NCBI GenBank assembly: GCA_035308365.1
Contig: DATGGU010000085.1
Coordinates: forward strand, 1-33,563
DNA length: 33,563 bases
Source: PALSA-505 sp035308365
GTDB taxonomy: Bacteria; Actinomycetota; Actinomycetes; Streptosporangiales; Streptosporangiaceae
Direction of reading: 5' to 3'
In this document: positions 1-8,433 of the stretch, piece after piece
Position numbering within the stretch: the first letter of the stretch is position 1
Layout: each line of letters opens with the position of its first letter
Made by a program: the position numbers and the translations under genes
Notes under the pieces: model-generated
What the model was told of the DNA's origin: nothing
The model's input: the letters and a program-made list of their open reading frames with translations, nothing else
Database searches by the model: none

Positions 1-1
1 C

Positions 2-187
2 GCCGAACGCCAGGTAGCGGGCCTGGTCGCGGCCGGGCGGACAAACCGGGAAGTGGCCGCCGACCTCTACATGGGCCTGCGAACCGTCGAGGCGCACCTG
101 TCATCCATCTACCGCAAACTCGGCGTCCGCTCCCGCAGCGAACTGGCCCGGGACTGGGCGCAACGATCCGCAGCAGCCAACGAGTAA
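2..187 (+). CDS. LuxR-family regulator, C-terminal HTH (partial)
   Basis: Only the last 61 codons are inside the window; the gene enters from the left edge. The peptide reads as a classic LuxR/FixJ helix-turn-helix. The start has the AERQVAGLVAAGRTNREVAA pattern, followed by the recognition helix around GLRTVEAHLSSIYRKLGV, and it ends shortly after the domain. This domain binds DNA as a dimer. The missing N-terminus could be a receiver domain (response regulator) or a large ATPase/sensor module, so no signal or target can be stated. Family identity is secure from the HTH alone. Confidence 0.85.
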   Translation, partial: AERQVAGLVAAGRTNREVAADLYMGLRTVEAHLSSIYRKLGVRSRSELARDWAQRSAAANE

Positions 188-752
188 CCCAACCCCATCC
201 GGGCAACTCCGCGGATTCCACCGATTCGTCTCATAACTGAGCCACAGTCTTGCGGTCTTCACGGATTCATCCGCGCCCGCCCAGCGCGCAGGATGCATAT
301 CAAGCCAGATGAGGTGATTGTCATGCGCAGGTCCGCAAACCCCGTGGCCGTCGCGGGCGTCGCCACCGCCTTCCTCGGCACGAGCGCACGGCGCCTGCGG
401 GCTGATCCCTGCTCCCTGAGCCAGCCGCGTCGTCTGACCGGCCGCGAATTCGCCGCGCTTTGCTCAGCCAGTACCAGGTCACCGACGAACGCCCAGCTCC
501 ACCACTCACAATCGGCTTGTCTTCGCTCAGGTTCGCCGCTGGACCACTCGCCCCAGCTCACGCAGGAGGAAATAAGGCCAGGGATGAGCCACTATGACAA
601 GCCTCGCAGCCCGTCCAGCTCAACCACATCCTGCAGCTAAGCAGGACCGCCAGCCTGACGGCCCGGCTACGAAAGGAGCGCCGCACTATCAGGCAGGACT
701 ACAGATGATCAATATCGATGTTGCCCGTATTCAGCAGAAAGGGGATTTACCG
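188..752. other. Intergenic stretch with a strong ribosome-binding site and an 18-codon ORF
   Basis: No convincing long gene lies between the regulator fragment and the lectin-like gene. The only translational signal is GCAGGAGGAAATAAGG at about 562-577, followed by an ATG at 584 that opens an 18-codon ORF (584-640) rich in serine and proline. It could be a leader peptide for the downstream gene or the remnant of a lost gene. A reading frame from 594 runs without stops into the lectin gene, but it lacks coding character before 753. Confidence 0.4.
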
Positions 753-1274
753 ATGAAGATGGCCACCAGATTCGCCGGGTTAGCAGCGCTCGCCTTGACA
801 CTCGGCCTGCTAGCGGCCCCATCAGCGCAAGCCTCCACGACAATCACAGTAAGGGTAAACGCCGATGAAGCCCCCCCGGGCACGGCGACGCTGCACATCG
901 CGCCGGGCGACCAGGTCACGGTCACCGCGACCGGGTGCATCACCGGGACTGGGTGCGCCCAGTACGGGTACCAGGGGGCACCCCCGTGTGGTCCGGGCTA
1001 CCCGACCACCACTCCCGACGGCGCCGAGTACCTCAACGGGGTCTTTTGCGGCTCGGTAAAGGCTGGCAGCCCCGCTCCCATGCCGACCGAACCGGTCGGC
1101 CTGCTGATCGGCAGGACCAACCTGGGCAACGGCAATTACACGGCTTGGTTCGTTATCGCAGCGAGCCGCACCTGGACCGCCGCCAATAACGGCACTTTGG
1201 ACATCGTCTACAACGACAGTATTTATTCCGACAACTCCGGTCACTACACGGCCACCGTCACAGATACCCCTTAG
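753..1274 (+). CDS. Secreted PA-IL/LecA-like lectin-domain protein
   Basis: The 173-residue product begins with a Sec signal peptide (residues 1-27, cleavage after SAQA). The start is chosen because a purine-rich GAAAGGGG lies just upstream and the signal peptide begins exactly there. The mature part resembles the Pseudomonas aeruginosa galactose lectin PA-IL (LecA). It has a PGDQVTVTATG strand near 51-61 like PGDVITIVAAG, a YGYQG segment (71-75) like WGPQG, VFCGSV (97-102) like AFCGAL, and a C-terminal VYNDSIYSDNSGHY (152-165) like the calcium/galactose loop IYND...NNSG. An Asp (155) and Asp-Asn (160-161) occupy positions comparable to LecA metal ligands, but the loop is two residues shorter. 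Four cysteines (62, 68, 79, 99) would allow two disulfides, unlike LecA. Likely exported and sugar-binding; binding itself is inferred. It stands alone, with no operon partner. Confidence 0.7.
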   Translation: MKMATRFAGLAALALTLGLLAAPSAQASTTITVRVNADEAPPGTATLHIAPGDQVTVTATGCITGTGCAQYGYQGAPPCGPGYPTTTPDGAEYLNGVFCGSVKAGSPAPMPTEPVGLLIGRTNLGNGNYTAWFVIAASRTWTAANNGTLDIVYNDSIYSDNSGHYTATVTDTP

Positions 1275-1368
1275 TGGTCACCCGCACAAGACCCCACTAC
1301 ACCATAACGAGGACCATCCACTGGATCCGGCCTATGCTAAGGCTGGGATGCGCTGACCAGCCCGGCCG

Positions 1369-1399
1369 CCTCGCCGGCGTCGCCCAGACGCCGGCGAGG
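1369..1399. terminator. GC-rich hairpin downstream of the lectin-like gene
   Basis: A perfect 12-bp inverted repeat (CCTCGCCGGCGT / ACGCCGGCGAGG) with a 7-nt loop lies about 95 bp after the stop codon at 1274. No T-run follows, as is usual for actinobacterial hairpin terminators, so termination is inferred. Confidence 0.5.
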
Positions 1400-2026
1400 A
1401 CCTAGTCGCGTATCTGCCGCCGCTATTTGGCCGCCGGCGCACCGGCAGCATGAGCCGTGACACTTCTTCAGCATGCGCCGGCTGGCAGGCAGGATAAAGA
1501 CCATTACCGGTGTCATGCGCGATGCACATGCCCAGAAGCTGGCCCGGCCCGTGACCTGTTCACCACGGTCGTGGCCACGCATAACAGTTAATCTGCCAAC
1601 GGCTGGCCTGGAATCCATCGACGGGCACTATGAAAATATTCGGCGCTCGGGAACCTGGAGCCGATGCGGGTTGTATCACGCAACGTAATCGCCCGTCCCC
1701 AGAGCCGAGGCGCACCTTCCAGCCGTTAGGTACGGATCCGCTGGCCTCGACGATCATCAACCCAGGCACGCAGAGCCGGGCGATCTGTGCGCACTTTATC
1801 CCACTGACCTCTGGCATTCAACTCATCTGACGAGTTAGCGCCTCATCCGCTTTGGCATTGCTCTGAGCTGGTGTTTTGCTGCCTTTTACCTGGTGGCGCG
1901 CGCGGTGCTGGGGCACCCGGCGGGTGCGGGGCGGGAATCGCAGTTTCGACGGTGAAGGGCGTCCTGGTCCTGGAAGATTTCGGGTTACCACACCACAGAA
2001 ATTTCCAGATCGGAGCGCCCTTCGCG
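1400..2026. other. Intergenic DNA left of the IS1380 remnant
   Basis: No gene is supported here. Short ORFs on both strands lack ribosome-binding sites and recognisable motifs. The last part, from about 1830, is presumably the left flank of the IS1380 element, but no convincing terminal inverted repeat matching the right side (about 3270-3436) was found by eye. Confidence 0.4.
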
Positions 2027-3436
2027 ATGAAGGATACGTCCTGGGACCGTGCCCTGGAGGTCGCCTCCGGCGGGGAGGGCCTCGTCGGCCACGCCGGCGG
2101 GATCCTGCTGCGCAAGCTCGCCGACCAGTGCGGCCTGACCCTCGCCTGGACGCGGCGCTCATCCTCAAGGGCAGGAAACCGCAGCTCGGCCGGGGCATGG
2201 TGCTGGTCTCCACGGCGATCGCGATCGCGCTGGGTGCCACCGCGATGGCCGACATCGCGGTCATGGGCCAGCTTGGCCCGGTCCTCGGGGATGCGCCGTC
2301 CGCCTCCACGGTGCAATAACACCGGCGGGGAGCCGCTGGCGTGGATGCTGCGCAAGGGCTCGGCGGGCAGCAATACCGCCGCTGACCACATCACGGTCAC
2401 CGACGCGGCGATTGCCGCGCTGCCGCCGGCGTACCGCCGGAGCCTCATGATCACCGTCGACGGCGCCGGGTTCAGTCACAAGTTCCTGGAGCACCTGGAC
2501 AAGCTCGCGGCCCGCCGCGGGCACACGCTCATCTATTCCTGCGGCTGGGAACTGGGTGAGCGGGAGAAAGCCGCGCTGCGCCTGGTCCCCGAGGCCGGGT
2601 GGGAGATCGCGCTCGATCACCGCGGCGAGGCCCGCGAGCGCCGCGCCGACGGCGCCTGCGACGACACCAGCTGCGGGCACCGGGCCTGCTGGATCGAGGA
2701 AGCGCACGTCACCGAGCTGACGGGGCTGCTGCGCACGGGCCCGTCCGGTGACCAGCTCAGCGGCTGGCCCGCCACGATGCGTATCTTCGCCCGCCGCGAG
2801 CGGCCCCATCCCGGCGCGAAACTGTCCCTGTTCGAGCACGAGGACGGGTACCGCTACCAGCTGTGGGTCACCAATCTGCCGGAGACGATCAGAGGCTGGC
2901 GGGGCAAGAACGCCTGCATCGACGCCGCCCACCGGGTCCACGCCCGGGTCGAAGATGCCATCCGCACCGGCAAGGATGCCGGTACCGGCCGCTTCCCGTC
3001 GCACGAGTTCACGGTCAGCCAGGCCTGGATGACCGCCGCGATGACCGCGCAGATCCTGCTCTCCTGGCTCAAGCTCCTGGCCCTGGACGGCGATCTGGCC
3101 AGCGCCGAGCCGAAGACGCTGCGCTACCGCGTCCTGAACGCAGCCGCCCGCCTGGTCCGAGGCGGACGCCGCCGGCGCTGGAAGATCGCCGCGAACTGGC
3201 CATGGGCCGAGGCGATCACCCGGGCCTGGCAGCGGATCACCGCCCTGCTGACCCCGGCTTACCCGCGCGAACCTGTCCCTGCGACCTGTGGATACCCATC
3301 GGGGCCTGTGGAACCCTGCGGCACCGGCCCGCCAGCCGGAAAACCGCCATGCCCGGACAGCAAAATCCCGGTTATGTGCACAGCCAGCCGAGCCGTCAGC
3401 AGCATGCCAGCTACCCGTGTGAATGATCAGGGTTAG
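2027..3436 (+). pseudogene. IS1380-family transposase, frameshifted
   Basis: The start (ATG 2027) opens a reading frame with the IS1380-like N-terminus (GLVGHAGGILLRKLADQCGL). The frame is lost near 2150. The continuing transposase sequence (ILKGRKPQLGRGMVLV, then MADIAVMGQLGPVLGDAPS) is read in another frame up to about 2319, where a stop occurs. Homology resumes in the first frame (ITVDGAGFSHKFLEHL; FTVSQAWMTAAMTAQILLSW; EPKTLRYRVLNAAARLVRGG). At least two indels therefore separate segments of one DDE transposase, and a piece around the normal PTVWRAL region is also abnormal. IS1380 transposases normally need a continuous protein of roughly 450-500 residues, so this copy should be inactive. 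Its last 4 bp overlap the end of the convergent MFS gene. Confidence 0.8.
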
Positions 3437-5067
3437 TGGGCCGCGGGCGCGCGTCCCGCTGGTGTGTCGTGGCCGGGAACGTGCACGTCGCCGCCAAACC
3501 CGCACCGGGCGAGCGGGCACCGATCAGCCGGTTCGGGCCCGGTGGCGCCCGGTGCGGCCAGGCGCGGAGGCGCCGCGGGCGGAGGTGGGATAGCAGCGGA
3601 GGCGGCGGGCTGCCCTGCGGGCCTGCCTGGCACGGCCGGCGGTGGCTTGGCGGTGGTTCGCCGGAGCTGGACCAGGACGATCGCCGCGGCGGCGGTGATG
3701 AGGCCGACCGCGACGAGGAATGACAGCCGGTAACCAGCGACCACAGAGCCGTGGGCGGCATGTGTGCGGGCATCGGCGACGGTGGCGAGCACGGCAAGCC
3801 CGGCGGCGGCGCCGACTTGCTGGGCGGTAACGAACAGGCCGCCCGCCACGCCTTGCTGGCGGGCCTGTATGCCCGCGGTGACGGCGATGGAGACGGTCGG
3901 GAACGCGACGCCCAGCCCGAACGCGGTCAGCATGACGCCGCCGAGCACGTTGACTTCGTAGCTGCCGCTCGCGGTGATCTGGGAGAGCCATGCCTGGCCA
4001 AGGCCCATGGCGGCCAGGCCGAGCAGCAGCATCCGCTTAACGCCCAGCTTCGGGAGCAGCCGCCTGGTGAGGAACATCGAGGTGGCCATGACGGTCGCGG
4101 TCGCCGGGACCAGCGCCAGGCCCGCTTTCAGGGCGCTGAAGCCCAGGCTGTCTTGCAGGTACAGGGAGATGAAGTACAGGTATCCGGCCAGGACGCCGCC
4201 CATCAGCAGCATCGCGGCCAGCGCTGCCCGGCGGGCGGGGTCGGTGAAGATGGCGAATGGGAGCATGGGCGCAGCGGCCCGGCGCTCTGCGCGGGCGAAC
4301 AGACAGCCAAGCAACACCGAGAGTGCGAAGGCGGCGACGGCCGGCGGCGCGGTGAAGCCGTGATCCTCGCCTTCGCTGAGCCCGTAGATGAGGCTGATGA
4401 CCGACAGCGTGACGAGCGCGGCGCCCGCCACGTCCAGGCGGGTGCGGCCCTGGCCGGCGTCGCGCGGGAGGAGCCGCGGCACCGCCACGGCCAGCACGAC
4501 AATGATCGGCGGGTTCACCAGGAAGATGGCCCGCCAGCCGATGTAGGAGACCAGCAGGCCGCCGAGGACGATCCCTGCTGTGGCGCCGCCTGCGGTGGCG
4601 GCCTGGAAGATGCCCAGGGCCCTGGTCCGGGGCGGGCCTTCGCGGTACATGCCGGTGAGCACCGCCAGTGCGGACGGCGCGACGAGAGCGGCGCTCGCCC
4701 CCTGGGCGAACCGGGCCACGACCAGCACGACGAACGACGTCGCCAGCCCGGCGGCGAGGGACGTCAGCCCGAACAGCACCAGCCCGGCCAGGAGCAGCCG
4801 GCGGTGGCCGGTCAGATCGCCGATCCGGCCGCCGGTCAGCAACAGGGAGCCGAAGGTAAGCGCGTAGCCGGTGATGAGCCATTGCAGGCTTGCAGGAGTG
4901 ACGTGCAGCTCTCGCTGAATGGACGGGAGGGCGACGTTGACGATGCTGAAATCCAGCTGCAGGACGAACTGCGCCGCGCAGATCAACGCCAGCGGCCAGC
5001 CGACGGCCCGGCGGGGCGCTGCGGCCACCGAATTCATCCGCCGCTGAGCCGACGTCAGGGCGCTCAT
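3433..5067 (-). CDS. MFS multidrug exporter, DHA2 (EmrB/QacA) type
   Basis: The 544-residue polytopic membrane protein begins after AGAGGAGG. It carries MFS motif A (GGRIGDLTGHRR, about residue 79), an Asp in helix 1 (LDFSIVNVALPSIQ), and the antiporter motif C region (GGATAGIVLGGLLV). These are features of proton-driven drug exporters of the 14-helix DHA2 family. It lies 39 bp downstream of the oxidoreductase gene on the same strand and probably shares its transcript, pairing an enzyme with an exporter. The last 60 or so residues are a Pro/Ala-rich, non-membrane tail. The 3' end abuts the IS1380 remnant and overlaps it by 4 bp, so the tail may have been created or altered by the insertion. 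The substrate is unknown. Confidence 0.85.
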   Translation of the reverse strand: MSALTSAQRRMNSVAAAPRRAVGWPLALICAAQFVLQLDFSIVNVALPSIQRELHVTPASLQWLITGYALTFGSLLLTGGRIGDLTGHRRLLLAGLVLFGLTSLAAGLATSFVVLVVARFAQGASAALVAPSALAVLTGMYREGPPRTRALGIFQAATAGGATAGIVLGGLLVSYIGWRAIFLVNPPIIVVLAVAVPRLLPRDAGQGRTRLDVAGAALVTLSVISLIYGLSEGEDHGFTAPPAVAAFALSVLLGCLFARAERRAAAPMLPFAIFTDPARRAALAAMLLMGGVLAGYLYFISLYLQDSLGFSALKAGLALVPATATVMATSMFLTRRLLPKLGVKRMLLLGLAAMGLGQAWLSQITASGSYEVNVLGGVMLTAFGLGVAFPTVSIAVTAGIQARQQGVAGGLFVTAQQVGAAAGLAVLATVADARTHAAHGSVVAGYRLSFLVAVGLITAAAAIVLVQLRRTTAKPPPAVPGRPAGQPAASAAIPPPPAAPPRLAAPGATGPEPADRCPLARCGFGGDVHVPGHDTPAGRAPAAH

Positions 5068-5106
5068 CGCGGCCTCCTCTCGCCCGTCCGGTGCCGCGCC
5101 GGTGTT

Positions 5107-6009
5107 CTAGTTTTGGTGGGTTGGGTGATCTAGGGCTAGGCGGGCGGCGCTGATGTCCTGGCGGCCGTGCCCGGCGGCCACAGCGGTATGCCACTGGCCG
5201 GACAGCGCGGCCAGTAGCGGCAGCGTGCCGCCACGCGCGGCGCTGATCGCGAGGTCGACGTCCTTCAGCGCCCACTCGAGCGGGAACTCTGCGGCGAAGT
5301 CGCGCTGGTCCATTTTGTGGAACTTGGCGCCGGCGATCGGCGCGTCGAGCGGGCCGCCCTCGATGACCTCCGCGAGCGGCTGGTGACCGATACCGAGGCG
5401 ATCGGCGAGTTCCATGGTCTCCGCCACACCCTCGATGAGGATGGACATGTAGGCGTTGACGACCAGCTTCACCTGGCTGCCTTTCCCGGCCTCACCCAGC
5501 CACACGGTCTTGCGGCCGATCGCCGAAAACACCGGCCGCACGACGTCAACAGCGGCGGCGGGCCCCGACGCCAGGATCAGCAGCTGGCCCTGCTGCGCCG
5601 GTCCCTTGCTGCCCGACACCGGGGCGTCCACGAACATGACCCCGGGCCGGGTTGCGGCGAGCCGGTCTTTCATCCGCAGGGTCGCCGCAACGCCGATCGT
5701 GCCCATCTGCGCCCACACACATCCGTCGGCGAACGCGCCGGCCACATCGCCGTCGAAGATCACCGAATCCACGACATCGGCGGTAGGCAGCATCGTGATC
5801 ACCACCCTCGCACCCTGGACCGCGTCCCGCGCCGACGCCGCGACCACAGCGCCCGCGTCGGCGAGCGGGCCGGTCGCGGACGCTGACCGGTCCCACACCC
5901 TGGTGGTCAGGCCGGCGGCAACCAGGTTCGCGGCCATAGCCGAGCCCATGATGCCGGTGCCGAGCACCGCCACCGCGGCGCGGGCATCGCTGCCATTCGT
6001 CCCTGCCAT
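5107..6009 (-). CDS. NAD(P)-dependent beta-hydroxyacid dehydrogenase-like oxidoreductase (GarR/MmsB type)
   Basis: The 300-residue protein has the family layout. An N-terminal Rossmann domain starts with VLGTGIMGSAMAANL (residues 15-29), the substrate loop is DAPVSGS (128-134), and the catalytic lysine motif is GKGSQVKLVVN (Lys181, Asn185) before an all-helical C-terminal domain. Family members oxidise 3-hydroxyisobutyrate, tartronate semialdehyde or related hydroxyacids; some are imine reductases, and the specificity cannot be read. The start at 6009 is preceded by AAAGGAG. A longer frame to 6201 exists but would translate the dispersed repeat element upstream, so it is rejected. First gene of a two-gene operon with the DHA2 exporter. 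Confidence 0.85.
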   Translation of the reverse strand: MAGTNGSDARAAVAVLGTGIMGSAMAANLVAAGLTTRVWDRSASATGPLADAGAVVAASARDAVQGARVVITMLPTADVVDSVIFDGDVAGAFADGCVWAQMGTIGVAATLRMKDRLAATRPGVMFVDAPVSGSKGPAQQGQLLILASGPAAAVDVVRPVFSAIGRKTVWLGEAGKGSQVKLVVNAYMSILIEGVAETMELADRLGIGHQPLAEVIEGGPLDAPIAGAKFHKMDQRDFAAEFPLEWALKDVDLAISAARGGTLPLLAALSGQWHTAVAAGHGRQDISAARLALDHPTHQN

Positions 6010-6095
6010 TACGGCTCCTTTCCGCTGCGGCCCTCCCGCTGTCGGCGGGAAAGCCACATCACCGGTTCCAGCATCCCGGTACGAACCCCGGAACG

Positions 6096-6168
6096 CATTG
6101 CAGCTAGCGGGGATCCAGCAGGTGCCGCTACCCGGGGCCACACATTCCTGCTGGCAACGATGACCGCG
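6096..6168 (-). repeat. Dispersed GCTAGC element, copy 1
   Basis: Read on the minus strand: 15-mer GTCATCGTTGCCAGC (6164-6150), hexamer GGTAGC starting 32 bp later (6132-6127), and hexamer GCTAGC 24 bp further (6108-6103) followed by TGCAATGCG. It lies about 95 bp upstream of the start of the oxidoreductase-exporter operon and would sit in its promoter region. Confidence 0.75.
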
Positions 6169-6205
6169 GCCAGCCCGCGCGAATCCTGCCGCTGACCGCA
6201 AGCTG

Positions 6206-6510
6206 TCAGGCGGCTGGTCCGCCCTGTGCGCGGAGGCGTTCGCGTTGCGGCCCGACGGTGTACTTCGGGTCCCGGGAAGAGGGCCCAGCCGGCCTCGAAG
6301 ACGCCGAACCGGGTCAGCGCGGAGGCGGCCATCAGCGCGGCGCCGGACAGCGCCGCAGCCGGCCGGCTCCGGCCAGCCAGCATCGCGCCCGCCAGGCCGG
6401 CCGCGGTCAGCACTCGCCGGCCTCCATCATCGTGCCCGCCCCGCAATTCTGGTACGGCTCGGCAGCCGGGCCCAGGCGGCGCAGCAGCAGGTTCTTGGCG
6501 GTGAGTTGGT
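6206..6510 (-). pseudogene. NrfD-like membrane subunit, C-terminal remnant
   Basis: Minus-strand sequence reads, in successive frames, NLLLRRLGPAAEPYQNCG, then AGLAGAMLAGRSRPAAALSG and ALMAASALTRFGVFEAG, then DPKYTVGPQRERLRAQGG before a stop at 6206. This is the C-terminal end of an NrfD/PsrC-type quinone-interacting membrane subunit, as found with actinobacterial formate dehydrogenases. At least two frameshifts and the loss of all upstream helices make it non-functional. It sits directly after an FdhG fragment, so both belong to one deleted formate dehydrogenase operon. Confidence 0.75.
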
Positions 6511-6562
6511 TTCCCCCTTACCGCCCGGAGCTGGTCTCCAGACCGGGGAGGGTAGCGGAGCG

Positions 6563-6965
6563 TCAAATACGGGCCTCATTCTCGATCTGCACCGCGCCCA
6601 GCGCCGTGAACAGCTTCTTGATCAGGTAGTTTTCCTCGTTGTCCATGGTGGCCCCGCCCAGGCTGGCGGTGCCGAGGTCCGGCGGGTACGAGCACCGTCC
6701 ACCCCCCACTGCCAGCCAGCGCGCCGTGCCTCGATGACCCAGTCGGAGATCATGTCCATGGCCGTGCCGAGATCCAGGTCCTCCCACTCAGGGCCGAACG
6801 GCCGCCGGTACCGGACCCGGTACTGGCGCGCGTCACCGGTGGTAAGTTGCAGGCTCGCCGAGCCCTTCGGGCAGAGCCGGCCTCGGCTCACCGGCGAATC
6901 CGGGTCGCCCTCGATCTGGGTGACCTGCCCGTCCCGCACGTAGACGTTCTGGCCGCAACCAAACG
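6563..6965 (-). pseudogene. Formate dehydrogenase major subunit (FdhG-like), N-terminal remnant
   Basis: The minus strand encodes FGCGQNVYVRDGQVTQIEG, GDPDSPVSRGRLCPKGSA and a WEDLDLGTAMDMISDWVIE segment. After a frameshift near 6690 it encodes GTASLGGATMDNEENYLIKK and TALGAVQIENEARI, followed by a stop at 6563. This is the Fe-S/molybdopterin N-terminal region of a formate dehydrogenase-N-type alpha subunit. The Tat signal and the rest of the 800 to 1000-residue protein, including the active site, are missing. The upstream end is fused to a sugar-porter fragment, and the NrfD remnant follows downstream. Confidence 0.8.
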
Positions 6966-7115
6966 CTGAACAGCAGCGCCCCGGAGATGACGCCGGTGTC
7001 GTAGCCGAAACAGCAGGCCGCCGAGCGCTGTGATCGCCGCGCCGAACAGGACATGGCGGCGAATGGTTCGTGCCGACAGCGGAGCGGCCGACATTCGCTC
7101 ATGGGTGCTAGTCAT
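6966..7115 (-). pseudogene. MFS sugar-porter N-terminal remnant
   Basis: From ATG 7115 the minus strand reads a short hydrophilic leader and then HVLFGAAITALGGLLF. One frame away it continues GYDTGVISGALLFS, which together give the helix-1 signature of MFS sugar porters (GGLLFGYDTGVISGALL). Homology stops there and joins the FdhG fragment. One frameshift plus loss of about 400 residues make it a pseudogene. Confidence 0.75.
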
Positions 7116-7121
7116 GGTTCG

Positions 7122-8432
7122 TCACCGCCCCTGCGAACGCTTTCCCTTGGGCCACGCCTGCGCTGGCTGGTTCCTGCGGCGAGCACCAGCCGTCGCTGGG
7201 CGTGCAGGGGGCCGGGGGGCGGGCGCTGTGCCGTAGCTGCGCCGGACGACGGCGAAGGCCGCGAGCACGATGGCGGCCACCAGTGCGGAGGTATAGGCGC
7301 TAGCGTCCACGGTGCCCGCCGGCTGGGAGATGAGGCCGGTCAGGACGGCGGGCAGGCCCAGGCCGAGGTAGGCGGCGGCAAAGAAGGTGGACACGACCGC
7401 GGCCCGGTGACGGGGCTGAGCGAGCCGGTTGAGCTCGCTGAGGCCGCTCCGGAAGACGAGCCCGACCGCGATGCCGCCGATGATGGTGCCGGCCAGGAAT
7501 AGCCACAGCGCCCTAGCGAACAGGGCCGATTCCAGCGCGGCGAGGGCGGCGAGCAGCAGCGGCAGCCCGGCGCTCACGCTGCGGCGGGAGGGCAAGCCTG
7601 CGGAGACCGCCTGGCTGATCGCGGCGGTGATGAAGATCAGGAAGGATGCCGCCCCGATCAGGGCGAGGTTGCGCACGCCGAGGATCCCGTGCAGGAAGGT
7701 GGGCACCAGGCTGCTGAAGAACCCGAGGACACTGAACGCCGCGAACACTCCGAGGCACGCCCCGAGCATCACGGCCCGCATGCCGGACGGGACGCCGAGG
7801 CGGAGCCGGACCCTGACTACCTTGTCGGGATGACGGACCGGCTCGGGGATGACGGCGATCGTCACAAGAGCCAGCGCGCAGACGCCCAGGTAGGCCCAGA
7901 ACACGCTGCGGGCCGGCATAGCTATGTACGCGGCGAAGATGCCCGCTGCCAGCGGGCCGAGGCCCAAGCCCGTCATGTTGCTGCCGGAGGCCGCCACCGC
8001 GGCGGCCTGGCGGTCCCCGCGCGGCTGGAGCTCGGCCAGCGCTGCCGTAGCGGTCCCGGTGACAAACCCCGCCGCCAGGCCGCTGACGATCCGCGCCGCG
8101 ATGAGCACCCCGATGCCGGAGGCGACCAGGAACAGCGCGGTGCTGACCGCCGCGCAGCCCACCGCGATCGCCAGCACCTTCCTGCGGCCGATATGGTCGC
8201 TCAGGTCGCCGAACGTCACTAGCGCGGCCAGCGTGCCGACGACGTAGGCGGCGAAGACCACGGTGACGCCGAGCGGGCCGAAGCCCATCTGCTGCTCATA
8301 TAGGACATACAGCGGGATGGGCAGGGTCCCGCCTACCATCGTGGCCAGCAGTACCGCAGCCGTGAGGAGGTAGCCGCGGCGGTTGGCTGAGACCAGGCCG
8401 CCGGAGGCTGTGACGATCCTTGTGCCGGTCAT
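7122..8432 (-). CDS. MFS transporter, 12-helix drug-exporter-like
   Basis: The 436-residue membrane protein has about 12 hydrophobic segments. The loop 2-3 motif A is GDLSDHIGRRKV (about residues 75-86), and a glycine-rich helix 5 region (SGSNMTGLGLGPLAAGIFAAY) takes the place of motif C. It resembles DHA1-type efflux proteins. The start lies 1 bp after the stop of the aldo/keto reductase gene, with only a weak GGGA upstream, so translational coupling is likely. The C-terminus is a basic Arg/Pro-rich tail. Together with the reductase it repeats the enzyme-plus-exporter arrangement seen at 3.4-6.0 kb. Substrate unknown. Confidence 0.85.
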   Translation of the reverse strand: MTGTRIVTASGGLVSANRRGYLLTAAVLLATMVGGTLPIPLYVLYEQQMGFGPLGVTVVFAAYVVGTLAALVTFGDLSDHIGRRKVLAIAVGCAAVSTALFLVASGIGVLIAARIVSGLAAGFVTGTATAALAELQPRGDRQAAAVAASGSNMTGLGLGPLAAGIFAAYIAMPARSVFWAYLGVCALALVTIAVIPEPVRHPDKVVRVRLRLGVPSGMRAVMLGACLGVFAAFSVLGFFSSLVPTFLHGILGVRNLALIGAASFLIFITAAISQAVSAGLPSRRSVSAGLPLLLAALAALESALFARALWLFLAGTIIGGIAVGLVFRSGLSELNRLAQPRHRAAVVSTFFAAAYLGLGLPAVLTGLISQPAGTVDASAYTSALVAAIVLAAFAVVRRSYGTAPAPRPPARPATAGARRRNQPAQAWPKGKRSQGR

Positions 8433-8433
8433 C

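Noticed and set aside
809..814. GCTAGC inside the lectin-like signal peptide
   Set aside because: It encodes Leu-Leu-Ala in the signal peptide and has neither the 15-mer nor a partner box at 24 bp.
1337..1830. Overlapping short ORFs on both strands
   Set aside because: No ribosome-binding sites, signal peptides or family-like motifs; they look like random open frames in GC-rich DNA.
3751..5133. Long plus-strand ORFs opposite the exporter gene
   Set aside because: Charge-biased, Gln/Gly/Arg-rich shadow translations of the minus-strand membrane protein.
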